A DNA stretch of 64,000 nucleotides from Pseudomonas kairouanensis. GTDB lineage: Bacteria; Pseudomonadota; Gammaproteobacteria; Pseudomonadales; Pseudomonadaceae. Positions 41,350-50,517 of the stretch are shown here, in pieces. The stretch spans positions 29,608 through 93,607 of the forward strand of contig NZ_QUZU01000025.1 of the NCBI RefSeq assembly GCF_004682055.1. The letters are read 5' to 3'. Below the pieces are notes generated by a model, which saw nothing but the letters and a program-made list of their open reading frames with translations, did not search any database and was not told the origin of the DNA. A program made the translations under genes and the position numbers. Numbering within the stretch: the stretch's first letter is position 1; the number at the start of each line of letters is the position of its first letter.

Positions 41350-44304
41350 TCAGTTCACAGCGGACGTCGCTTCGACATGACGCGGCAAGGTCACCCGAAT
41401 ACGGGTGCCGCGTTGGCTTTCGGTGTCAGCCGGGCTGTCGATGGTGATTTGTCCATAATGCTCTTCAACGATGGAATAGACCAGTGCAAGGCCCAGACCG
41501 GTACCTTCACCGGGGTCCTTGGTGGTGAAGAAGGGTTCGAACAATCGGTCCATGATGTTCTGTGGAATGCCGCTGCCTTCGTCTTCGACGATCAGGTCGA
41601 CCGTGTGCTCGAAAGCCTCGGTCTTGACACGTACCGCGCCTCCGGCAGGGGTAGCGTCACGGGCGTTGGACAACAGGTTGATCAGCACTTGGGCCAGGCG
41701 TTGGGAGTCGCCATCGACCCAATGTTCGGGGTCGCACAAATTGAAGAACTGTACTTCGAAATTGCGCCGGTTCAAGGCCAGCAGCCCAATGGCATCCTGC
41801 GCCACTTCGGCCAGGCACACCGCTTCATCCTGATTTTGGTGGGCGCCGGCGTGGGCAAAACTCATCAGCGACTGCACGATGCGCGAAACGCGCTTGGTCT
41901 GTTCGAGGATCTGCCCGCTGATCTCGGTGATTTCGCCATCTTCTTCGCGCTCTTCGCGCAGGTTTTGCGCCAGGCACGCGATACCGGTGATCGGGTTGCC
42001 AATCTCATGGGCCACCCCCGCTGCCAGGCGACCAATGCTGGCCAGGCGCTCGGAGTGTACGAGTTTGTCTTCGAGCATCTGGGTTTCGGTCAGGTCTTCC
42101 ACCAACAACACCAGGCCGCTGTTGCCAGGGGCGAGAGGTTCGTCGATGGCTGCCTTGTGCAGGTTAAGCCAGCGCGTCTGACCGTCGAGGGCCAGGTGTT
42201 GTTTGTGCAAATGCTCGTCGGGCAGGTTGATAAAACCTTGCAACAATTCTTTCCACGGTTCACCGAGGGTGTTCAGGCGTGAGCCCACCACCCGCTGCGC
42301 AGCAATGCCGGTGAGTTCTTCCATGGCCTTGTTCCACATCAGGATCTCCTGATCCTTGGCCAGGGAGCACACACCCATCGGCAACTCCTGCAACGTCTGG
42401 CGGTGGTAACGGCGCAGGGCATCGAGTTCGGCGGCAAGGCCGGTGAGGCGTGAGTGGTAATCCTCCAGACGGCTCTCGATGAAGTGGATGTCTTCGGTCA
42501 CGTAGTTTTCGCCACCGGCCTTGTAGGGCAGGAAGGTTTCGACCATGTCCTGGGACACACTGGGGCCCATCAGGCCGGACAGGTTGGCTTCGATACGGTC
42601 ACGCAGGCGGCGCAATGCGTAAGGGCGACGCTCGTCGAACGGGAGATAGAGGTCCCGTAGGGCCTGTTCGACTTCCTTTTGCGCAGCCTTGGCGCCCAAG
42701 GGTTTGGCCAGCTGTGTGGCGAACTCCTGGGGCGAAGCTGCGTGCAATTCGCGGCGTTGCGGGCGGCGCACGTTGTCTACCGCACAGGCTTCGGCGGCGC
42801 TGGTTTCTTCGGCGCTGGCGTTGGTGAACAGCGAGATCAGGGTGAACATCAGCACGTTGGCGGCCAGGGAGGCAATCGCCGCCATGTGCCAGCTGGTGTC
42901 GTCCAGCACGTAGATCATGTTCAGCAGCGGGATGTAGAAGCCCTGCAGGTTGCCGACCAGCGGCAGCAGCATGGTGACGATCCACACCAGGATCCCCGCC
43001 AGCAACCCCGCGATGAAACCCCGACGGTTGGCCGTTGGCCAGTACAAAACCGACAACACCCCCGGCAGGAACTGCAAGGTCGCCACAAACGCGACGATGC
43101 CCAGGTTGGCCAGGTCTTGTCCGGCGCCCAGCAGCAGGTAAAAACCGTAGCCGGCCATGATGATCGCAACGATCAACGCCCGGCGTGTCCATTTCAGCCA
43201 ACGGTAGATATTGCCTTCTGCCGGAGGCTGGTACAGCGGGAGCACCAGGTGGTTGAGCGCCATGCCTGATAGCGCCAGGGTGGTGACGATGATCAACCCG
43301 CTGGCCGCTGAAAGCCCGCCGACATACGCCAGCAGCGCCAGGGCCGGGCTGTTGGCCGCGATGCCGATCCCCAGGGTGAAGTACTCGGGGTTGGTGGTAG
43401 CGCCCAACTTCAAACCGGCCCACAGGATCAGCGGCACCGCCAGGCTCATCAACAGCAGGAACAGCGGCAGGCCCCAGCTGGCGCTGACCAGGGAGCGCGG
43501 GTTGAGGTTTTCGGTGAAGGTCATGTGGTACATGTGCGGCATCACGATGGCCGAGGCAAAGAACACCAGCAGCAGCGTGCGCCATGGGCCTTCTTGCAAC
43601 GGTGTGTGCAGCGCGGCGAGGGCGGTCTGGTTTTGCAGCAACCACAGTTCCAACTGTTGCGGACCGTCGAACACGCCATAGAGCGCGTAAAGGCCGACGC
43701 CGCCGATGGCGATCAACTTGATCACCGACTCGAAGGCAATCGCGAAGACCAGGCCTTCATGTTTTTCGCGGGTGGCGATATGGCGCGAGCCGAAGAAAAT
43801 GGTGAACAAGGTGATCAGCGCGCAGAACGCCAGGGCGACACGATGCTGCACGGGTTCGCGGGTGAGGATGCTGATGGAATCGGCCACAGCCTGAATCTGC
43901 AACGCCAGCAACGGCAGCACGCCGATCAGCATGAACACCGTGGTCAGTGCGCCCGCCCAGGTGCTGCGAAAACGGAAGGCGAACAGGTCGGCCAGGGACG
44001 ACAGTTGATAGGTGCGGGTGATTTTCAGGATCGGGTACAGCAGCACCGGCGCCAGCAGGAACGCGCCGGATACCCCGAGGTAGCTGGAGAGAAAGCCATA
44101 GCCGTACTGATAGGCCAGGCCCACCGTGCCATAAAATGCCCAGGCACTGGCATAGACGCCAAGGGACAAGGTGTAGGTCAACGGATGGCGAATGATCGCC
44201 CGTGGAATCATTCCACGCTCACTGATCCAGGCTACTGCGAACAACGCGGCCAGGTAGGCGGCGCTGATCAACAGCATCTGGGTGAGACTAAAGCTCATCG
44301 GCAT
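41350..44304 (-). CDS. cbrA: Sensor kinase CbrA with transporter-like sensor domain
   Basis: Histidine kinase controlling carbon/nitrogen balance through CbrB. 984 residues from 44304, or 982 from the ATG at 44298. The first ~500 residues form about 13 membrane segments of the sodium/solute symporter (SSS) family; then a linker, a PAS domain (about 600-700; MGVCSLAKDQEILMWNKAME), HisKA with phospho-His in GVAHEIGNPITG, and HATPase with LINLLSNARDA, DEGSGIP and GEGTGLGLALVYSI. Its start lies inside the end of cbrX. Confidence 0.97.
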   Translation of the reverse strand: MPMSFSLTQMLLISAAYLAALFAVAWISERGMIPRAIIRHPLTYTLSLGVYASAWAFYGTVGLAYQYGYGFLSSYLGVSGAFLLAPVLLYPILKITRTYQLSSLADLFAFRFRSTWAGALTTVFMLIGVLPLLALQIQAVADSISILTREPVQHRVALAFCALITLFTIFFGSRHIATREKHEGLVFAIAFESVIKLIAIGGVGLYALYGVFDGPQQLELWLLQNQTALAALHTPLQEGPWRTLLLVFFASAIVMPHMYHMTFTENLNPRSLVSASWGLPLFLLLMSLAVPLILWAGLKLGATTNPEYFTLGIGIAANSPALALLAYVGGLSAASGLIIVTTLALSGMALNHLVLPLYQPPAEGNIYRWLKWTRRALIVAIIMAGYGFYLLLGAGQDLANLGIVAFVATLQFLPGVLSVLYWPTANRRGFIAGLLAGILVWIVTMLLPLVGNLQGFYIPLLNMIYVLDDTSWHMAAIASLAANVLMFTLISLFTNASAEETSAAEACAVDNVRRPQRRELHAASPQEFATQLAKPLGAKAAQKEVEQALRDLYLPFDERRPYALRRLRDRIEANLSGLMGPSVSQDMVETFLPYKAGGENYVTEDIHFIESRLEDYHSRLTGLAAELDALRRYHRQTLQELPMGVCSLAKDQEILMWNKAMEELTGIAAQRVVGSRLNTLGEPWKELLQGFINLPDEHLHKQHLALDGQTRWLNLHKAAIDEPLAPGNSGLVLLVEDLTETQMLEDKLVHSERLASIGRLAAGVAHEIGNPITGIACLAQNLREEREEDGEITEISGQILEQTKRVSRIVQSLMSFAHAGAHQNQDEAVCLAEVAQDAIGLLALNRRNFEVQFFNLCDPEHWVDGDSQRLAQVLINLLSNARDATPAGGAVRVKTEAFEHTVDLIVEDEGSGIPQNIMDRLFEPFFTTKDPGEGTGLGLALVYSIVEEHYGQITIDSPADTESQRGTRIRVTLPRHVEATSAVN

Positions 44305-44464
44305 CTTTTTGGCTCTGCAGGATGAATGTCACGACGATCAGGATCAGCCACAGCAGATAGGGGCGATACCAGGCGCCCGTGGCGTCGATCCACCAATCCA
44401 TGATGGCGGGGGAAAACAGGTAGATCCCGACGACCAGCAGCAGGACCAATCGATAGATGTACAT
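44288..44464 (-). CDS. cbrX: CbrX, small membrane protein overlapping cbrA
   Basis: A 58-residue protein beginning MYIYRLVLLLVVGIYLFSP and ending KDADEL. Two hydrophobic segments (about 4-22 and 35-52) surround WWIDATGAWYRP. The ATG at 44464 has AGAGG five bases upstream; the frame is open further upstream into gluQ, but that is shadow. The last 17 bases overlap cbrA in another frame, and cbrA has no good ribosome site, so translational coupling is likely. I recall this gene being named cbrX in P. putida. Function unknown. Confidence 0.82.
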   Translation of the reverse strand: MYIYRLVLLLVVGIYLFSPAIMDWWIDATGAWYRPYLLWLILIVVTFILQSQKDADEL

Positions 44465-44526
44465 GTTGGCCTCTGATTGAAAAACTGCCGCGATGGTAAC
44501 GGATGGCTGGCAAGCTGCAAGCGCCT

Positions 44527-45414
44527 TCAGCTCAATTGCGCTTCGGCCAGGGTGAGTGTGCGGGGGATCTTGGTTGCATCCCAATGGGCAATGCCCCAAT
44601 CCAGCAGTTCCCGCGGGCTGGCGTGCAGCAATTCGCTGCCGGGTTGCTGGCCAAGGGCGCGCAAGGCTCTTAACAGCAAAGGCGTGGCCTGGTCGGGTGT
44701 CAACGGCGGGGAGCGATAGGATTTGCCCAGCTTGTTGCCATCCGGCTGGATGATCAGTGGCACATGCAGATAGCGCGGTTGGCGCAGGCCCAGCAGTTCC
44801 TGCAGGTAGAGCTGGCGGGGCGTGGAGTCGAGCAGGTCGGCGCCGCGCACGATATCGGTGACGCCTTGCCAGGCATCGTCGAGGATCACGGCGAGTTGAT
44901 AGGCGTAGAGGCCGTCTCGGCGACGGATGACGAAGTCGCCTACATCGCGGCCCAGGTGCTGTCGGAATTCGCCCTGTACACGGTCGGTAAAGTGATATTC
45001 CAGTTCCGGTACACGCAAACGGATGGCGGCGTCTTGCTGATCGTGACCGGCGTTGCGACACAGGCCAGGGTAGATCCCGTTATAGGCTTCCAATTGCTTG
45101 CGTGAACAGGTGCACGCGTAGGCCAGGCCATGGTTGAACATATCGTTCAGCACTTTGGCGTAGGCGTCATGCCGCTCGCTTTGTCGGACCAGTTCCCCGT
45201 CCCACTCAAAACCGTAGCTTTCAAGGGCGTGCAGAATCGCCGCCTGGGCGCCGGGCTCTTCACGGGGAGGGTCGAGGTCTTCCATGCGCATCAGCCAGCG
45301 GCCATGATTGGCGCGGGCATCGAGGTAGGAGGCGAGGGCGGCGACCAGGGAGCCAAAATGCAAGTGGCCGCTGGGCGTAGGGGCGAAACGCCCGATATAG
45401 GTAGAGGCTGTCAT
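44527..45414 (-). CDS. gluQ: Glutamyl-Q tRNA(Asp) synthetase
   Basis: Truncated GluRS-like enzyme that attaches glutamate to queuosine of tRNA-Asp. It is 295 residues, lacking an anticodon-binding domain. HIGH-like APTPSGHLHFGSLVAAL, zinc-binding CTC...Y...C around CTCSRKQLEAYNGIYPGLC, and KMSKS-like NKLGKSY are visible. It lies downstream of dksA, the usual dksA-gluQ pair. Confidence 0.96.
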   Translation of the reverse strand: MTASTYIGRFAPTPSGHLHFGSLVAALASYLDARANHGRWLMRMEDLDPPREEPGAQAAILHALESYGFEWDGELVRQSERHDAYAKVLNDMFNHGLAYACTCSRKQLEAYNGIYPGLCRNAGHDQQDAAIRLRVPELEYHFTDRVQGEFRQHLGRDVGDFVIRRRDGLYAYQLAVILDDAWQGVTDIVRGADLLDSTPRQLYLQELLGLRQPRYLHVPLIIQPDGNKLGKSYRSPPLTPDQATPLLLRALRALGQQPGSELLHASPRELLDWGIAHWDATKIPRTLTLAEAQLS

Positions 45415-45450
45415 GGGCCGGATACTACTGGAAAATCGGTAAACGCCAGA

Positions 45451-45480
45451 AACAAAAATGGGGCGTTGGTACGCCCCATT
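45451..45480 (-). terminator. Terminator after dksA
   Basis: Minus strand AATGGGGCGT-ACCA-ACGCCCCATT followed by TTTGTTT, 18 bases after the dksA stop; gluQ would be reached by read-through. Confidence 0.8.
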
Positions 45481-45497
45481 CGTTCAGCTCGGAAGGA

Positions 45498-45932
45498 TTA
45501 CTTGCCGACCTGTTTTTCCTTGATTTCAGCCAAGGTCTTGCAGTCTACGCAGAGGTCCGCGGTAGGGCGGGCTTCCAGGCGACGGATACCGATCTCGACG
45601 CCGCAGGATTCGCACCAGCCGTATTCTTCGTCTTCGATCAGTTGCAGCGTCTTGTCGATTTTCTTGATCAGCTTTCGCTCGCGATCGCGGGCACGCAGTT
45701 CGAGGGCGAATTCCTCTTCCTGGCTGGCACGGTCGGCCGGGTCCGGGAAGTTGGCGGCTTCGTCCTTCATGTGGTCAACCGTGCGGTCGACTTCCTGCAT
45801 CAAGTCCTGCTTCCACTGCTTCAGGATTTTGGAGAAGTGCTCGCGCATGGGCTTGCCCATGTATTCCTCACCCTTGGACTCAACGTAGGGTTGGAAACCG
45901 CTGATGCTCTGTTGCTTTGCTTGGGTGGACAT
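45498..45932 (-). CDS. dksA: RNA polymerase-binding regulator DksA
   Basis: Enters the polymerase secondary channel and, with ppGpp, mediates the stringent response. The ATG at 45932 gives 144 residues (an upstream in-frame GTG at 45950 is unlikely). The coiled-coil tip DxxDxA is DPADRA (residues 64-69). The four-cysteine zinc finger is Cys107/110 and Cys128/131, the classic form rather than the zinc-free DksA2. Confidence 0.97.
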   Translation of the reverse strand: MSTQAKQQSISGFQPYVESKGEEYMGKPMREHFSKILKQWKQDLMQEVDRTVDHMKDEAANFPDPADRASQEEEFALELRARDRERKLIKKIDKTLQLIEDEEYGWCESCGVEIGIRRLEARPTADLCVDCKTLAEIKEKQVGK

Positions 45933-46251
45933 GAATAGACCGCCTCTCACTCTTCTAATCCATTGCGCAGGATTGCAACGTCACCGACACCTGCCGGCCC
46001 TGCGGCTGCAAGCGGGCGAACTTACCAGATAGATTCGGGGTGCGCCACTCCCGGTTGTCGAGGCCCATGCCGTCTGGGTCGCAAACAGAAGCGCCCCGTC
46101 GTGGCTGGGTATGAAAGGTCTCGAATGTTGATTTTAGTCGTTTTGCCAGCGCTTGCCCGAACCGCACAGGTAGCCGGGCAGGCAATAGAACATGTTTTAG
46201 CGCGCCGGTTCGGTAGAATCCTGATTTTGTCCTCACCGTTAAGGAAGGCTA

Positions 46252-47424
46252 ATGGCCAAGCCCTACAGTGCGCGCAGTCGCGCCATCGAACCTTTTCATG
46301 TCATGGCGTTGCTGGCGCGTGCCAACGAGCTGCAGGCCGCCGGCCATGATGTGATCCATCTGGAGATCGGCGAGCCGGATTTCACCACCGCCGAACCGAT
46401 CATCCAGGCCGGTCAGGCGGCGCTGGCCAATGGCAAGACGCGTTACACCGCAGCCCGTGGCCTGCCCGAGTTGCGTGAGGCGATCAGTGGTTTTTATCAG
46501 CAGCGCTACGGGCTGAACGTTGACTCCGAGCGCATCCTGATCACGCCGGGCGGTTCCGGTGCTTTGTTGCTGGCCAGCAGCCTGCTGGTGGACCCTGGCA
46601 AGCACTGGTTGCTGGCCGACCCTGGCTACCCGTGTAATCGTCATTTCCTGCGGCTGGTGGAAGGGGCGGCGCAACTGGTGCCAGTAGGGCCGGACGTGCG
46701 CTACCAATTGAACGCCGAGCTGGTGGCCAAGCATTGGAACCAAGACAGCGTGGGCGCACTGGTGGCATCCCCGGCCAACCCCACTGGCACCCTCCTGACG
46801 CGCGATGAGTTGGCCGGGCTATCGAGCGCTATCAAGGCGCGCGATGGGCACTTGGTGGTAGACGAGATTTACCACGGCCTCACCTACGGCACCGACGCGG
46901 CGAGCGTGCTGGAAGTGGACGATGACGCCTTCGTTCTAAATAGTTTTTCTAAGTATTTCGGCATGACCGGCTGGCGCCTGGGTTGGCTGGTGGCGCCTCC
47001 CGCCGCAGTCGGAGAGTTGGAAAAGCTGGCGCAAAATCTCTATATCAGTGCGCCCAGCATGGCTCAGTACGCAGCGCTGGCCTGTTTTGAGCCGCAGACC
47101 CTAAGCATCCTGGAAGCGCGCCGCGCGGAATTCGGCCGTCGACGCGACTTCCTGCTGCCGGCATTGCGTGAACTGGGCTTCGGCATCGCCGTCGAGCCGG
47201 AGGGGGCGTTTTATTTGTACGCCGATATCAGCCAGTTCGGCGGCGATGCCTTCGCGTTCTGCCAGCATTTCTTGGAAACCGAGCATGTCGCCTTTACGCC
47301 GGGTCTGGACTTCGGCCGCCATCAAGCCGGCCACCATGTGCGGTTTGCCTACACGCAAAACCTTGATCGGCTCCAGGAAGCGGTTGAACGAATTGCCCGT
47401 GGCTTACGGAGTTGGCAAGGCTGA
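46252..47424 (+). CDS. PLP-dependent class I/II aminotransferase
   Basis: 390 residues. The PLP Lys is in NSFSKYFGMTGWRLGW; other family motifs are EIGEPDF, NPTGT and the C-terminal Arg in HHVRFAYTQNLDR. AAGGAAGG precedes the ATG. Sequence alone does not tell the amino donor; AspC/valine-pyruvate-type enzymes are closest in style. The stop overlaps sfsA by one base. Upstream 45933-46251 (319 bp) contains only a TAGAAT -10-like box at about 46213. Confidence 0.92.
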   Translation: MAKPYSARSRAIEPFHVMALLARANELQAAGHDVIHLEIGEPDFTTAEPIIQAGQAALANGKTRYTAARGLPELREAISGFYQQRYGLNVDSERILITPGGSGALLLASSLLVDPGKHWLLADPGYPCNRHFLRLVEGAAQLVPVGPDVRYQLNAELVAKHWNQDSVGALVASPANPTGTLLTRDELAGLSSAIKARDGHLVVDEIYHGLTYGTDAASVLEVDDDAFVLNSFSKYFGMTGWRLGWLVAPPAAVGELEKLAQNLYISAPSMAQYAALACFEPQTLSILEARRAEFGRRRDFLLPALRELGFGIAVEPEGAFYLYADISQFGGDAFAFCQHFLETEHVAFTPGLDFGRHQAGHHVRFAYTQNLDRLQEAVERIARGLRSWQG

Positions 47425-48134
47425 TGCGTTTTAATCCTCCCCTCGAAGAAGCGCGCTTGATTCGTCGATATAAGCGTTTTCTGACCGATATCGAGACCGT
47501 TAGCGGCGAGTTGTTGACGATTCACTGTCCGAATACGGGCTCGATGCTCAACTGCATGGTGGAAGGCGGGCAGGTTTGGTTCAGTCGCTCCAATGACCCC
47601 AAGCGCAAGTTACCCGGCACCTGGGAAATTGCCGAGACCCCCCAAGGGCGCCTCGCGTGCGTGAACACGGCGCGGGCCAATCAGTTGGTCGAGGAGGCGT
47701 TGCGCGCGGGGGTGATCGCTGAACTCAATGGCTTCACTGCGCTGAAGCGCGAGGTACCTTATGGCCAGGAGAATAGTCGCATCGATTTCCGCCTGGATTA
47801 CCCAGACGGCTCAGCTTTTGTCGAAGTCAAAAGCGTGACCCTGGGCTTTGACGGCACCACCGTGGCAGCCTTCCCAGATGCGGTGACCCAGCGCGGTGCC
47901 AAGCACCTGCGGGAATTGGCCCATCTGGCACGCGACGGGGTGCGCGCGGTGCAGTTGTATTGCGTCAACCTCTCTGGAATTGAGGCGGTACGCCCGGCCG
48001 TGGAGATTGACGCCGGTTACGCCGCTGCTTTACGTGAGGCCAAGGCGGCCGGTGTGCAAGTGTTGGCCTACGGCGTACGGGTAACGCCCGAAGAGGTGGT
48101 GGTTGAGCGTCGCTTGGACGTGCTGCTCGACTAG
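47424..48134 (+). CDS. sfsA: Sugar fermentation stimulation protein homolog
   Basis: 236 residues from the ATG at 47424, overlapping the previous stop (TGATG). Family motifs: HCPNTGSMLNCMVEGG and the nuclease-like DFRLDYPDGSAFVEVKSVTL with ExK. SfsA was found as a DNA-binding protein affecting maltose genes in E. coli; molecular role still unclear. It is convergent with the Rieske gene, overlapping by four bases. Confidence 0.95.
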   Translation: MRFNPPLEEARLIRRYKRFLTDIETVSGELLTIHCPNTGSMLNCMVEGGQVWFSRSNDPKRKLPGTWEIAETPQGRLACVNTARANQLVEEALRAGVIAELNGFTALKREVPYGQENSRIDFRLDYPDGSAFVEVKSVTLGFDGTTVAAFPDAVTQRGAKHLRELAHLARDGVRAVQLYCVNLSGIEAVRPAVEIDAGYAAALREAKAAGVQVLAYGVRVTPEEVVVERRLDVLLD

Positions 48135-48448
48135 AGCTCTACCCACAGACCCTGCGCATCTTCTCGACCGGGCAAGGCCCTGAGGCTTTGCCCGGCGCAG
48201 GGGCCGGCGATGCACTCGCCGCTTTCGATCAGGAACAGGGCACCGTGGGTGGCGCACTGGATCAGGCTGGCGCTTGAGTCCAGAAATTGGTTGGCTTGCC
48301 ATTCCAGTGGAATGCCGCGATGGGGGCAGCGGTTGATATAAAAGTAGGCAACACCGTCCCGGCGTACCGCCAACAATTTGCAACCATCGATTTCAAAACC
48401 CAGGCTGCTGCCTGGCGCAAGGCTGTCGGAGGGGCAGAGAAACTTCAT
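48131..48448 (-). CDS. Small Rieske [2Fe-2S] protein
   Basis: A 105-residue stand-alone Rieske domain. The two cluster motifs are RCPHRGIPL and QCATHGALF, each with one Cys and one His ligand. No signal peptide, so it is cytoplasmic. Relatives act as ferredoxin-like electron carriers or regulators; no partner oxygenase is next door. Divergent from the heme importer, sharing the 156-base region with the candidate Fur site. Confidence 0.93.
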   Translation of the reverse strand: MKFLCPSDSLAPGSSLGFEIDGCKLLAVRRDGVAYFYINRCPHRGIPLEWQANQFLDSSASLIQCATHGALFLIESGECIAGPCAGQSLRALPGREDAQGLWVEL

Positions 48449-48465
48449 TTCGATCCTTAAGTGCC

Positions 48466-48499
48466 TTGACGTTCAAATGCAAACAATTATCAAATGCCG
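48466..48499 (+). promoter_or_regulatory. Promoter and weak Fur-like site before phuT
   Basis: TTGACG (48466-48471), 16 bases, TATCAA (48488-48493). The overlapping AT-rich GCAAACAATTATCAAATGC partly matches the Fur consensus (about 11 of 19). It fits iron repression of an importer but is weak alone. Confidence 0.45.
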
Positions 48500-48604
48500 G
48501 CTTCGCCCGTCGGCTGATCGGGCGCTCAATACGATGCGCGGCAGGGGTTATCTGTCACATCAGTGAGCGCTTGAGCGGCCCTGCCCTTGGAAGGAAACCC
48601 TGTT

Positions 48605-49483
48605 ATGCGCCTGAGTGCCAGCGCTATTGCGCTTGTTGCCTTACTGCTGGTCAACCCTGGGGTGCATGCCTCTGAACTGCCACAGCGCTGGGTCAGTGCC
48701 GGTGGGGCGCTGTCGGAGTGGGTGACGGCCTTGGGCGGGGAGTCGAAGTTGGTGGGGGTCGACACCACGAGTCAGCATCCGGAGTCGCTCAAGGCATTGC
48801 CGAGCATTGGCTATCAGCGGCAGTTGTCGGCCGAGGGCATCCTGAGCTTGCGCCCGCAGGTGCTGGTGGGGACCGAGGAAATGGGGCCGCCGCCGGTGCT
48901 GGCGCAAATCCGTAGCGCGGGGGTGCAGGTGGAGATGTTCTCCGCGCAGCCGGATCTGTCCACGCTCAAAGGCAACCTCCAGCACCTGGGCAAGCTATTG
49001 GGCAGCGAGGCGAAGGCCGACGAATTGTTTGCCGGATATGAGCAGGCGCTCGATCAGCAAAAAAACTGGGTGGCCAAGGCTCAGTCCGCGCAAAAGGCAC
49101 CAGGTGTTTTGCTGTTGCTCGGGCATGCAGGCGGAAAACCGCTGATCGCCGGCAAAGACACGGCAGCCGACTGGATGTTGCAGAAAGCCGGCGGGCATAA
49201 CCTGGCTACCCACAGCGGTTACAAGCCGTTTTCGGTGGAATCGTTGGCGGGGTTGAGCCCGGATGTACTGGTGTTTGCCGACCGTGCCCTGACCGGCGAT
49301 GCGGCGCGTGCTGCCTTGTTCAAAGAAAACCCGATCCTGGCCTCGACACCGGCCGCCAAGAGTGGGCGGGTCATTGAGTTGGACCCGACGCTGTTGGTGG
49401 GTGGGCTGGGGCCGCGTCTGCCGCAAAGCCTTGTAAAGCTGTCTGCCGGTTTTTATCCGTCCCAGGCTAACCCCAACCCATGA
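48605..49483 (+). CDS. phuT: Heme ABC transporter, periplasmic binding protein
   Basis: Class III solute-binding protein, 292 residues from the ATG at 48605 with GGAAGGAA upstream. Signal peptide to about residue 24 (VHA-SE), then RWVSAGGALSEWVTALG and RPQVLVGTEEMGPPPVL, typical of HmuT/PhuT heme carriers. The stop overlaps phuU by four bases. Specificity for heme is from family similarity and the adjacent prrF, which matches the P. aeruginosa phu-prrF neighbourhood. Confidence 0.88.
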   Translation: MRLSASAIALVALLLVNPGVHASELPQRWVSAGGALSEWVTALGGESKLVGVDTTSQHPESLKALPSIGYQRQLSAEGILSLRPQVLVGTEEMGPPPVLAQIRSAGVQVEMFSAQPDLSTLKGNLQHLGKLLGSEAKADELFAGYEQALDQQKNWVAKAQSAQKAPGVLLLLGHAGGKPLIAGKDTAADWMLQKAGGHNLATHSGYKPFSVESLAGLSPDVLVFADRALTGDAARAALFKENPILASTPAAKSGRVIELDPTLLVGGLGPRLPQSLVKLSAGFYPSQANPNP

Positions 49484-50517
49484 CCACTTTGGTTAAACCG
49501 CGCACGTTGTTTATTGGGCTGGCGCTGTTATGCGTGCTGGCGATCTGGCTTTCATTGGCCTTGGGGCCGGTCAGCCTGCCGTTACTGGACACACTCAAGG
49601 TTGCCTTGCGCATGATGGGGGCGCCCATTGACGCTCAAGGGTTGGAGCAGGCAGAGCTGATCCTGGGGCAGATCCGCTTGCCGCGCACCTTGCTGGGGTT
49701 GGCGGTAGGTGGTGTGCTGGCGTTGTCGGGTGTGGCGATGCAGGGGTTGTTTCGCAACCCGTTGGCGGATCCGGGATTGGTTGGGGTGTCCAGTGGTGCG
49801 GCGCTGGGGGCCGCGATTGCGATTGTCGGCGGGTCGTATGTTGGCGGTTTGCCGGAGGCGCTCGGGCCATATCTTCTTTCGTTGTGTGCGTTTCTGGGTG
49901 GCCTGGGCGTGACGGCGCTGGTCTATCGACTGGGGCGACGCCATGGCCAGACCAATGTCGCGACAATGTTGCTCGCTGGCATTGCCCTTACAGCGCTTGC
50001 CGGTTCGGCGGTGGGGCTGTTCACCTATCTGGCGGATGACGCGACCCTGCGTACCCTGGCGTTCTGGAACCTGGGCAGCCTCAATGGTGCCAGCTACTCG
50101 CGGCTATGGCCCTTATTGCTGGTGAGTGCCGGTGTTGCCCTGTGGTTGCCGCGTCGGGCCAGGGCGTTGAATGCCTTGCTGCTTGGCGAGTCCGAGGCCA
50201 ATCACCTCGGGGTTGATGTAGAAGGCGTCAAGCGCGAGTTGGTGTTTTGTACGGCGCTGGGAGTGGGCGCAGCAGTGGCGGCGGCGGGCATGATTGGTTT
50301 TGTGGGGCTGGTGGTGCCGCACCTGGTGCGGTTGCTGGCGGGGCCGGATCATCGGGTGCTGCTGCCGGCCTCCGTGTTGGCGGGGGCGAGCTTGTTGCTG
50401 TTGGCCGACTTGGTTGCGCGGCTCGCTTTGGCGCCGGCGGAACTGCCCATCGGGATTGTCACTGCGTTTATCGGTGCGCCGTTTTTTCTTTACCTGTTGT
50501 TGCGGGGGCGTGCCTGA
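49480..50517 (+). CDS. phuU: Heme ABC transporter permease
   Basis: FecCD/BtuC-type permease of 345 residues with about ten membrane segments. MQGLFRNPLADPGLVGVSSG and GFVGLVVPHLVRLL are the conserved loops that contact the substrate path and ATPase. Coupled to phuT (ATGA) and to phuV (TGATG). Confidence 0.9.
   Translation: MTTLVKPRTLFIGLALLCVLAIWLSLALGPVSLPLLDTLKVALRMMGAPIDAQGLEQAELILGQIRLPRTLLGLAVGGVLALSGVAMQGLFRNPLADPGLVGVSSGAALGAAIAIVGGSYVGGLPEALGPYLLSLCAFLGGLGVTALVYRLGRRHGQTNVATMLLAGIALTALAGSAVGLFTYLADDATLRTLAFWNLGSLNGASYSRLWPLLLVSAGVALWLPRRARALNALLLGESEANHLGVDVEGVKRELVFCTALGVGAAVAAAGMIGFVGLVVPHLVRLLAGPDHRVLLPASVLAGASLLLLADLVARLALAPAELPIGIVTAFIGAPFFLYLLLRGRA

Noticed and set aside
44288..45061. 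257-codon version of the cbrX frame
   Set aside because: The part upstream of 44464 is Arg/Pro-rich antisense of nothing known and overlaps gluQ in the same strand; the ribosome site supports the short form.
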